64,000 nt of DNA from Bacteroidota bacterium. Its GTDB lineage: Bacteria > Bacteroidota > Bacteroidia > Chitinophagales > Chitinophagaceae. Below, in pieces: positions 20,201 to 26,589 of the stretch (its first letter is position 1; every line of letters begins with the position of its first letter). The notes below the pieces were generated by a model. It was not told the origin of the DNA. It did not search any database and saw only the letters and a program-made list of their open reading frames with translations. The DNA lies in assembly GCA_023423405.1 (NCBI GenBank), contig JAFAFR010000032.1, positions 62,001-126,000 of the forward strand, in the 5' to 3' direction. The position numbers and the translations under genes are program-made.

Positions 20201-20439
20201 GCTGCAGAAAGGGTGAATACACCATTATTATCAGTGGTAGTACCCCGGGAAGTTCCTTTTAGCACTACTGAAACACCGGGCAGGGGTTTGCCCGTTTCAT
20301 CTTTTACGGTACCTGTAACGGTTGGGGTTTGTGCCGTCATTTGCAGCGGAACACAAACCAGGAATAGCAAAACGACTGGCAGGTGTTTTCGTATGGCGGA
20401 AAACAGCCTGGTTACATCATTTGAAATACTAATGGTCAT
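17296..20439 (-). CDS. SusC/RagA-family TonB-dependent transporter (PUL 1)
   Basis: Outer-membrane channel for energised import of oligosaccharides. After the signal peptide (VLLFLVCVPLQMTAQ) come a carboxypeptidase-regulatory-like domain (TVTGTVKDETGKPLPGVSVV), a TonB-box region with LEDVIVVGYGTQKR, the plug (ISTVNSKTINEIPVISVQQALQGRVPGV; DVLKDASAAAIYGSRATNGVI), and a long barrel ending LGISASF. Length of 1047 residues is normal. First gene of the susCD operon; the 604-base region upstream, shared with the divergent lacI gene, holds LacI-type operator sequences, which suggests the neighbouring regulator controls it. Confidence 0.97.
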   Translation of the reverse strand: MTISISNDVTRLFSAIRKHLPVVLLFLVCVPLQMTAQTPTVTGTVKDETGKPLPGVSVVLKGTSRGTTTDNNGVFTLSAAPGSTLVLTSMGFEYKEVVMGNESDLAISLVTLNQNLEDVIVVGYGTQKRTAVTGAISTVNSKTINEIPVISVQQALQGRVPGVNVVSNGSPGTQPIVTIRGISSISYASNPLYVVDGFPTGDLSAIDTRDIESVDVLKDASAAAIYGSRATNGVIMITTKKGNRAGKLRVDLDSYYGIQNVTERYNLLNPSQFDEYALAYRGSLVPRRADAAWVNTPIYEGASNTYGNNVTDWQDAYFKQGSMTQTHIGVSGGNDVSRFYASGSFLDQQGTAPTVAYRRYNFRINSDHKISKAFSFGENLYIAYGDQDYDNNETGSRTNLINVIRMMPYMPVYDPTTNGGYRGVNSVLDGGDPTNPVEDAKLKNTGNRTTAKILGTIYAEVNFTSWLKFRSTFGMDYANGLDYRFSPIFNDGGTIAGSSAIQALITNNRSISAVQLYTEQLTFDKTFGDHHVNAIAVYEYQGQRVKNENASGNQLSNELKTLNNASNVSVQTLVADYNIISYIGRVGYDFRGKYLLSAALRRDGGSYWAPGNKWQTFPSASVGWRIDQEDFMKNSATISELKLRAGWGVTGLNGAVLGSSPWQVSVSSNSAYYPFGNLLTSGPASSIQRLGNKDLEWETTEQVNIGLDLGLLHNTITLSAEYYQRKTDNLILAVPLPPSMGYITSTVAKNVAGMKNSGFELQAGYNKREGEFRWNALANISIIKNNIYRLAEGVANIEAGLDADFTENYNVTNTAVGQPVQSFFGWETEGIFQSADEVSKHAFQTSATAPGDIKFKDQDGNGTIDNNDRVFLGSFIPKFTYSLNLGANYKGFGLTIFFQGVQGNKIYNATRTATEGMVRFFNAGTAVLDAWTPSNTNTDVPRAISADPNQNARPSDRFLENGSYMRLKNIMLSYNVADRSLQSLTKGIVRNFTVYISAQNILTFTKYTGLDPEVGNRTPGSSALTNGIDYAVYPQPKGFQLGISASF

Positions 20440-20540
20440 AAGAGTTAGTTTAGAAATTCAAAAACCTTCGTTTTAGTTCAATGCGGTTGTTCAAGAGCAG
20501 TTAAAGATTACAGACAACATTTTATAGGAGTTATTCGATT

Positions 20541-20561
20541 GTTACGAATCGTTTGCGTAAC
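20541..20561. promoter_or_regulatory. Imperfect LacI-type operator upstream of susC
   Basis: An inverted repeat of GTTACG with CGTAAC flanks a core that reads GCAAACGATTCG on the minus strand. This is one dinucleotide away from the TGCAA-N-CG-N-TTGCA operator seen upstream of both lacI genes. It lies about 100 bases upstream of the susC start codon. Confidence 0.5.
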
Positions 20562-20863
20562 CAACCATTTGCAAAAAGCCGGGGGAGCCTGAAAGTCCCG
20601 ATACGGCTTTACTGTACCATGAAACCATTTTTGATTGTGTCAGCGAATGCATGGATAGCGTTTTACATGGCTTTAATGCGCCGGTAACCATTCGGAAAGC
20701 AATTCCCTGTTTCCAGATACGGATAAAATCAGAGCCTCCACCAACACGAAAAGGAGCACCAGGGCAATGGCCTCCTACTGCTTTGCAGCAGTCTTCGTTA
20801 CAATACAATTATGGAATGCAGGTATATAAATGGCAACTGGCATGAATCAATCGTGTACCGGCT

Positions 20864-20873
20864 AAACCGGTTT
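20864..20873. promoter_or_regulatory. AAACCGGTTT palindrome
   Basis: A perfect 10-base palindrome with central CG, extended on the minus strand to GAAACCGGTTT. The form is typical of LacI/GalR-family operators but the half-site differs from the TGCAA type, so a different regulator, or none, could use it. Confidence 0.35.
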
Positions 20874-20905
20874 CAGGAACCTAAACTAATAAAAAAAATT
20901 CATTC

Positions 20906-20919
20906 TGCAACCGATTGCA
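20906..20919. promoter_or_regulatory. LacI-type operator upstream of the first lacI gene
   Basis: TGCAACCGATTGCA: perfect TGCAA/TTGCA half-sites around a central CG, the usual architecture of LacI/GalR operators. It sits 125 bases upstream of the lacI start codon at 21044, on the susC-lacI divergent region. The same 14-base form, with only the two variable positions changed, recurs at 26548-26561. Confidence 0.75.
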
Positions 20920-21027
20920 TACTTTTTTTAAAAAATTCTTATCCACGCGTTTTCCATATTCCTCAAAAACCCTAATTTACTGGATAATTTAATGATAATC
21001 ACAGCCAAAACAGCCTGTCTCGGGCAG

Positions 21028-21039
21028 GTAACCGATTGC
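21028..21039. promoter_or_regulatory. Partial operator just before the lacI start codon
   Basis: GTAACCGATTGC keeps the centre and right half of the TGCAACCGATTGCA operator, with a degenerate left half. It ends 4 bases before the ATG at 21044, where a bound repressor could block transcription or translation initiation. Could be chance. Confidence 0.35.
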
Positions 21040-21043
21040 TAAA

Positions 21044-22075
21044 ATGGGCCGGGAAAAAGATATTACCATCTACGATATTGCCGACCAGTTGGGCGTTTCT
21101 CCCTCTACCGTCAGCCGCGCGCTGAAAAACAAGGACACCGTAGGAAACGCCACCCGGAAGAAAATACTCGCCACAGCCCGCGCCATGGGTTACCAGGCAA
21201 ATACATTTGCATCCAACCTTCGCAAACAACGCAGCAACACACTCGGGGTAATGGTGCACGAACTGCGAAGCAATTTCATCACTTCGGTATTGTCGGGTAT
21301 TGAAAACGTTGCGGCAGAAACCAATTACGACCTCATCATCGCCCACTCTTCCGAAAACGCGCAAAAAGAAGCCGCCAACGCACACAACCTTTTTCACAAA
21401 AGGGTGGACGGGCTCATCGCTTCGCTTTCATCCGACACCACCGACCTCCACCACTTCAAAAGCTTTATAGACAAAGGCCTTCCGGTCATTTTCTTTGACC
21501 GCGTATTTGAGCAGGACATGGGCACCAAGGTCATCATCAACAATTACAAAGCCGGTTACGACGCTACCCGGCACCTGATTGGGCAGGGCTGCAAACGCAT
21601 TGCGCATATAACGTCAAGCCTCAGCCGAAATGTTTACAGTGAACGCCTTCGCGGTTACCGGTCCGCGCTGGCCGATAGCCAGATGGAGTTTGACGAACGC
21701 CGGGTGATCGTAGACGGATTGGGAGAAGACCATGCCGCCCGTTCCGCCAAACGCATCCTGGAACTGGATCCGCTGCCCGACGGCATTTTCATCACCAACG
21801 ACATTTGTGCCGCCGTGGTGATGCAGGTCCTCAAAGACGCCGGCATCCGCATCCCGGAAGACATGGCCATCGTAGGTTTCAACAACGACATGATCAGCAA
21901 AGTGATCGCTCCCAGGCTTACCACCATCGAATACCCTGGTTTTGAAATGGGACAAATCGCAGCAAGGCAGATCATCGGCCACCTGCAGGGCGTCACCAAT
22001 ATTAATATGACCAATACCATTATTGTGCATTCCGAACTCATCGTGCGGGAATCTTCTCTAAAAAAGCCTTCATGA
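21044..22075 (+). CDS. LacI-family transcriptional regulator (PUL 1)
   Basis: DNA-binding repressor/activator with a sugar-binding core. The N-terminal helix-turn-helix is ITIYDIADQLGVSPSTVSRALKNKDTVG, followed by the hinge helix with ASNLRKQRSNTLGV. The periplasmic-binding-protein-like effector domain follows: VDGLIASLSSD, LPVIFFDRVF, GCKRIAHITSS, PDGIFITNDICAAVVMQVL, and AIVGFNNDMISKVIAPRLTTIEYP. Length of 343 residues is standard. Its stop overlaps the start of the FG-GAP lipoprotein gene (ATGA), so the two are translationally coupled. It is divergent from susCD, which it probably controls; an operator at 20906 suggests autoregulation. Confidence 0.95.
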   Translation: MGREKDITIYDIADQLGVSPSTVSRALKNKDTVGNATRKKILATARAMGYQANTFASNLRKQRSNTLGVMVHELRSNFITSVLSGIENVAAETNYDLIIAHSSENAQKEAANAHNLFHKRVDGLIASLSSDTTDLHHFKSFIDKGLPVIFFDRVFEQDMGTKVIINNYKAGYDATRHLIGQGCKRIAHITSSLSRNVYSERLRGYRSALADSQMEFDERRVIVDGLGEDHAARSAKRILELDPLPDGIFITNDICAAVVMQVLKDAGIRIPEDMAIVGFNNDMISKVIAPRLTTIEYPGFEMGQIAARQIIGHLQGVTNINMTNTIIVHSELIVRESSLKKPS

Positions 22076-25000
22076 CCAGGCAATTTCAAATCCTTTTCCT
22101 GGCTACCTGCTGGCTGGTTGTTTTCGCGGCCTGCAAAGAGCAGCGCCCCGTAACGGGGTTTCGGCAACTTGCGGCAGAAGAGTCGGGCATCCGGTTCAAC
22201 AACCGCATCGACGAAAGTCATTTTGAAAAAGAGGCCCTCAATGAATTTGCCTATATGGGTGGTGGCGTAGGCATCGGCGATTTTAACAAAGACGGGCTGA
22301 AAGATATCTTTCTCTGCGGCAACCAGGTCAGCAGCCGCCTCTACCTCAACAAAGGCAATAACCGGTTCGAGGATATTACAGAAAAAGCCGGGCTCACCAC
22401 CACCAGTTGGTGCACCGGCGTGAGTGTGGCCGACGTTAACGGCGATGGCTGGGAAGACCTCTATATATGTAATTACGGAGAAGGGTTGTACAAATCCGCG
22501 CCCAACCAGCTTTTCATCAACCAGGGCAACGGGAGCTTCCGCGAAGCCGCTGCCGATTATGGGCTCGCCGATTCTTCCTACAGTACCCAGGCCGTTTTCC
22601 TCGACTACGACCTCGACGGCGACCTCGATATGTACCTTACCAACTACCGGTTCAACGGCCCCAACGCCAACTCCATATTTCCCAAAGACCTCAGTGGCCG
22701 CTCCCCCGCCAACGACAAACTCTACCGGAACGACGGACCGGCTAACGGCGCCGGGCACCCGCATTTTACGGATGTGAGCAGGCAGGCAGGCATACTCGAA
22801 GACGGCTACGGACTGGGTGTTTCGGTGAGCGATTTCAACGAAGACGGCTGGCCCGACATCTTTGTCGCCAACGACTTCCTGTCGAACGACAATTTCTGGA
22901 TCAACAACCGCAACGGCACATTCAGTAATCTCCTCGATGCCGTTACCCGCCACCAGAGCTATTCCAGCATGGGCTCCGATGCCGCCGACATCAACAACGA
23001 CGGGCTTACCGATTTTGCTACCCTCGACATGATGCCCGAGGACAACGAAAGAAAAAAACTCACCTATTCTTTCATGAACTACGACCGCTATGAAGCGGAA
23101 CGCAACAATGGCTATTCTCCTGAATTCATGCGCAATATGCTGCAACTGAACAGCGGCATTTACCGCAAAGGCGATACCCTGCTGCCGGCCTTTAGTGAAA
23201 TCGGGCAACTGGCAGGCATTTCGGAAACCGATTGGAGCTGGAGCGTGTTGCTGGCCGATCTCAACAACGACGGCTGGAAAGACATTCATATCACCAATGG
23301 CATTGGCCGCGATTTCATCAATGCCGATTTCATCCAGTTCAGCCAGGAACTGGGCGAAGCGTCGGCCGATCCAAAAAAGCAACGCGACCTGCTGAATGAA
23401 AAATTGCGCTCCCTCAATCACGTGAACCTGCCCAACTATTGTTACCTGAACAATCGCAACCTTGGTTTCACCGATGTTTCCAAAGCCATGGGCATCGACC
23501 AGCCTTCGCTCTCTACCGGTTGTGCCTATGCGGACCTGGACAACGACGGCGATCTCGACCTGGTGGTCAACAACATCAACAGTGAAGCTTTTGTATTCCT
23601 GAACCAGGTGCGTGAAACAGCGCCCGACCGCAGCCACTCCATTCGCTTTCAATTCGAAGGCAATACGGACAATCCGCAAGGATTCGGAGCACGGGTTGTT
23701 ATTTTCACTAACGGCGAACAACAGGTGCAGGAGCAATGGCCTGTACGCGGTTATTGTTCATCCGTGGACACCCGCCTCCTTTTTGGAACAGGCGGGAACA
23801 AACAGGTCGACTCTGTGCGGGTCACCTGGCCGGGCGGTAAAACACAGGTGCTCCGCGGGCTGCAGGCCGATTCGCTCTATACGCTTGTCCTAAAAGACGC
23901 CGGGACGTCGAAAGCAGCGCCGGCCCGCTCCGAAACCTTCCTGCTCACCGATATCAGCGGCAACGGCGGTCCACACTACACACATGAGGAACTTTCTTAC
24001 AACGATTACGCCTACCGCCGCCTCCTGCCACAGAAATTTTCGCAGTTGGGGCCTTTCATCGCCACAGCCGATATCCAGGGCGACCAACTGACCGATATCT
24101 ATATTGGTGGTGGCACGCAATTTCCGGGAGCCATCCTGAAACAACAGGCCAACGGCAGCTTCCGGCGCATCGATCTTCCTGCTGGCAAAAAGATGGAAGA
24201 AGACCTGAACGTGATTTTCCTGGATGCCGATAAAGACGGTGACCCCGATCTACTGGTTACGCGTGGGGATTACCGTTATGCCGACACTTCCCGCTACCTC
24301 CGACCCCTCCTCTACCGCAACGACGGCAGGGGAAATTTTCAACCCGATTCTCTGGCAATACCTGAACCCGTACGCTGTGTGGCGGGAGCGGTTGCGGTAG
24401 GCGATTTTGACCAGGATGGCGACCCCGACATTTTTATCGGTGGCCGCGTGTCCCAGCGCTACCCGGTATCGCCCCGCAGCTACCTGCTGCAAAACAACAA
24501 CGGCGTATTTACCGATGTAACAGAAAAGATTTGTCCCGCCCTGCAGCAAGCCGGTATGATCACCGGCGCCCAATGGACCGATCTTAACGGTGACCAATAC
24601 CCGGAGTTGGTAATTGCCGGCGAATGGATGCCCATCCGCTTCTTCCGGAACAATAAAACCAACCTGGAAGAATACACGAACACCGCCATGTCCACACCCG
24701 CATCCGGCATGTGGCGCAGCCTGCTGGCAACCGACCTCGATGGCGACGGCGACACCGATTTCGTTGCCGGCAATATGGGATTGAACAACCACTACAAAGT
24801 CTCCGCGCAGTATCCCACGATGCTCTATGCCAAAGACATCGATGGCAACGGCAGCATTGATCCCATACCCTTTTACTGGATCAAAACAAAGGATACGGTA
24901 CGGCAACTGCTACCCGCCATCAACCGCGATCCTTTTGCCGAGCAGGTGCCTGCTGTGAAAAAAAGATTCCTTACCCACCAGCGTTATGCAGCGGCCGGCT

Positions 25001-25443
25001 TTAAAGATATTTTTCCCGATACAAGCGGGCTGCTCACCCTGCGCTGCAGCGAAATGTCCAGTTGCTGGCTGGAAAACCTGGGCAATGGAAAATTTGCCCT
25101 GCATCCCCTTCCACTGGAAGCACAGTTCGCGCCCGTCAATGCCATTGTTTGTGAAGACGTGGACCAGGACGGTATAAAAGACCTGCTGATCGCCGGAAAT
25201 GAATACCAGTCTGAAGTGATGGGTGGCAGGTACGATGCCTCCTATGGCTACCTGCTGAAAGGAATGGGCGGAGGGGGCTTTAAACCGCTTCCTGCAAGCG
25301 TTTCAGGTTTTCGGGTAAACGGCGACGTTAGGGACATGACTATTATTCACAACGCCAGGGGAGAAAAGTTGCTGCTGGTTGCTGTAAACGATGGCCCTTT
25401 AAAAACCTTCCGCCTGCAAGCCGGGCAGCCAGCAAGCCGGTAA
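22072..25443 (+). CDS. Large FG-GAP/ASPIC (CRTAC1-type) lipoprotein
   Basis: Lipoprotein of 1123 residues (lipobox VVFAAC, Cys21). It carries about seven D-x-N-x-D-G FG-GAP blades before residue 510 (GDFNKDGLKDIFLC, ADLNNDGWKDIHIT, ADLDNDGDLDLVVN), then an ASPIC/UnbV domain at about 520-610 (FGARVVIFTNGEQQ, VDSVRVTWPGGKTQVL), and then about seven more blades (GDFDQDGDPDIFIG, TDLDGDGDTDFVAG, EDVDQDGIKDLLIA). This suggests two calcium-binding propellers joined by ASPIC. The start overlaps the lacI stop. Related large proteins accompany many Bacteroidota susCD loci; whether they bind glycans is not established. Confidence 0.9.
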   Translation: MTRQFQILFLATCWLVVFAACKEQRPVTGFRQLAAEESGIRFNNRIDESHFEKEALNEFAYMGGGVGIGDFNKDGLKDIFLCGNQVSSRLYLNKGNNRFEDITEKAGLTTTSWCTGVSVADVNGDGWEDLYICNYGEGLYKSAPNQLFINQGNGSFREAAADYGLADSSYSTQAVFLDYDLDGDLDMYLTNYRFNGPNANSIFPKDLSGRSPANDKLYRNDGPANGAGHPHFTDVSRQAGILEDGYGLGVSVSDFNEDGWPDIFVANDFLSNDNFWINNRNGTFSNLLDAVTRHQSYSSMGSDAADINNDGLTDFATLDMMPEDNERKKLTYSFMNYDRYEAERNNGYSPEFMRNMLQLNSGIYRKGDTLLPAFSEIGQLAGISETDWSWSVLLADLNNDGWKDIHITNGIGRDFINADFIQFSQELGEASADPKKQRDLLNEKLRSLNHVNLPNYCYLNNRNLGFTDVSKAMGIDQPSLSTGCAYADLDNDGDLDLVVNNINSEAFVFLNQVRETAPDRSHSIRFQFEGNTDNPQGFGARVVIFTNGEQQVQEQWPVRGYCSSVDTRLLFGTGGNKQVDSVRVTWPGGKTQVLRGLQADSLYTLVLKDAGTSKAAPARSETFLLTDISGNGGPHYTHEELSYNDYAYRRLLPQKFSQLGPFIATADIQGDQLTDIYIGGGTQFPGAILKQQANGSFRRIDLPAGKKMEEDLNVIFLDADKDGDPDLLVTRGDYRYADTSRYLRPLLYRNDGRGNFQPDSLAIPEPVRCVAGAVAVGDFDQDGDPDIFIGGRVSQRYPVSPRSYLLQNNNGVFTDVTEKICPALQQAGMITGAQWTDLNGDQYPELVIAGEWMPIRFFRNNKTNLEEYTNTAMSTPASGMWRSLLATDLDGDGDTDFVAGNMGLNNHYKVSAQYPTMLYAKDIDGNGSIDPIPFYWIKTKDTVRQLLPAINRDPFAEQVPAVKKRFLTHQRYAAAGFKDIFPDTSGLLTLRCSEMSSCWLENLGNGKFALHPLPLEAQFAPVNAIVCEDVDQDGIKDLLIAGNEYQSEVMGGRYDASYGYLLKGMGGGGFKPLPASVSGFRVNGDVRDMTIIHNARGEKLLLVAVNDGPLKTFRLQAGQPASR

Positions 25444-25450
25444 ACTGCAA

Positions 25451-25471
25451 GCCGGCAACCTTCCTGCCGGC
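25451..25471. terminator. Hairpin between convergent FG-GAP and lacI genes
   Basis: GCCGGCA and TGCCGGC form a 7-base stem with a 7-base loop in the 39-base gap between the two converging genes. There is no T-run, so a terminator role, possibly in both directions, is a guess from position. Confidence 0.4.
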
Positions 25472-25482
25472 AAACCATAGTT

Positions 25483-26505
25483 TCAGGAGAGTCGACGGGT
25501 GCTGTCGCGGACCAGCAATTCCGACCGAAGAATCACTTTATTCGTAGCATGCAGGCTGGCCTTACCGGTCAGGTGGTTGATGAGGTAAACGGCTGCAGTT
25601 TCTCCCAACTGGTAAGCGGGATAATCCACCGTTGTTATATTCGGCTCTACCACCCGGGAAATATGGTCGTTGTTAAAGCCGGCGATGGCGATATCCTGCG
25701 GCACCGACCAGCCCCGCTCCTTGAATACGCGCAAACAACTTGCAGCGGTCATGTCGTTGGCGGCAAAAAGTGCATCGGGTTTTTCGGGCATGGCCATGAT
25801 TTGTTCGCATACGCCGGTGGCGGAAACCTCGGTGAGGTCGCTGTGCAACACCAGTTCTTCCTCAAACGCAATACCTGCCTCCGCAAGGGCCATGCGATAC
25901 CCCAGCAGGCGCTCGCGATACACATAGCGGCTGGTGTTTCCCGTTAGGTGCGCAATCCGCCGGCAGCCTTGCTCTATCAGGTGTTTCGTTACCTCGTAAG
26001 CGCTTTGCTTGTTGTCGATAACAATGCAGGGATGTTGTGTATGGTCGGGCACCTGGTCAAAAAAGATAAGCGGGATGTTCTTTTCGGTGAACTTAACAAA
26101 TGCCTGTACCGATTTGCTGTCGGCCGACATGGAAACCAGGAGCCCGTCGACCCGGCTGTTAAAAAGCGTTTGCGCATTGGCCATTTCCTTCGAAGCCGAT
26201 TCCATGGATTGCGCAATGATGATATTATACCCTGCTTCACTGGCCACTTTTTCCATAGCAGAAAGCGCGGTGGACACGAAATAACTGTTCAGCCTGGGAA
26301 TGATGACACCAATAGTATTGGTCCTGCGCTTGCGAAGGTTGCTGGCGAAATGATTGGACTGGTAACCCATCGAATCGGCCATGGCGCGCACTTTTTTGCG
26401 CGTTTGTGCATTGATGGCAGGATGATCCTTTAATGCCCTGCTAACGGTGGCCCCCGAAATGCCCAGCGCCTTCGCAATATCATAAATGGTGATGTCCCTT
26501 TTCAT
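25483..26505 (-). CDS. LacI-family transcriptional regulator (xylan cluster)
   Basis: The ATG at 26505 (MKRDITIYDIAKALG) is chosen; the frame runs 19 codons further up without a regulator-like sequence. The HTH reads ITIYDIAKALGISGATVSRALKDHPAIN, and the hinge has ASNLRKRRTNTIGV. The effector domain shows VDGLLVSMSAD, IPLIFFDQVP, GCRRIAHLTGN, PDALFAANDMTAASCLRVF and AIAGFNNDHISRVVEPNITTVDYP. It is closely similar to the regulator at 21044, including TVSRALK in the recognition helix, and both genes have the same operator upstream. Divergent from the GH115 gene, whose cluster it probably controls in response to a xylan-derived sugar. Confidence 0.95.
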   Translation of the reverse strand: MKRDITIYDIAKALGISGATVSRALKDHPAINAQTRKKVRAMADSMGYQSNHFASNLRKRRTNTIGVIIPRLNSYFVSTALSAMEKVASEAGYNIIIAQSMESASKEMANAQTLFNSRVDGLLVSMSADSKSVQAFVKFTEKNIPLIFFDQVPDHTQHPCIVIDNKQSAYEVTKHLIEQGCRRIAHLTGNTSRYVYRERLLGYRMALAEAGIAFEEELVLHSDLTEVSATGVCEQIMAMPEKPDALFAANDMTAASCLRVFKERGWSVPQDIAIAGFNNDHISRVVEPNITTVDYPAYQLGETAAVYLINHLTGKASLHATNKVILRSELLVRDSTRRLS

Positions 26506-26547
26506 AGGCGCAAGTTCCCAACTTTTGCAATTTTTTGTACAAATTAC

Positions 26548-26561
26548 TGCAATCGGTTGCA
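26548..26561. promoter_or_regulatory. LacI-type operator between lacI and GH115
   Basis: TGCAATCGGTTGCA, a perfect inverted repeat apart from the variable bases, lies 28 bases upstream of the GH115 start and 42 bases upstream of the divergent lacI start. It should affect both promoters. It differs from the 20906-20919 site only at the two variable bases flanking the central CG. Confidence 0.78.
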
Positions 26562-26589
26562 TTTAGACATTTCTTTCTTATTTTTCAGT

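Larger units (their letters stand above)
20440..21043. promoter_or_regulatory. Divergent control region between susC (PUL 1) and lacI
   Basis: A 604-base stretch without a convincing gene. Short open frames in it lack any family features. It contains four LacI-type palindromic or semi-palindromic sites with central CG (listed separately), and AT-rich stretches near 20890-20945 and 20975-20995 that could hold the lacI promoter. I could not find an exact Bacteroidota -7 element (TAnnTTTG) placed convincingly for either gene. The middle part, about 20570-20860, shows no structure I can explain. Confidence 0.6.

Noticed and set aside
20542..20808. Minus-strand frame of 88 codons in the susC-lacI gap
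   Set aside because: No domain, odd composition, and the region holds operators; likely non-coding.
21655..23736. Minus-strand open frame of 693 codons
   Set aside because: It lies antisense to the lacI gene and the large FG-GAP gene, which have clear domains. Its translation has no family motifs and no plausible start; the openness comes from codon bias on the true strand.
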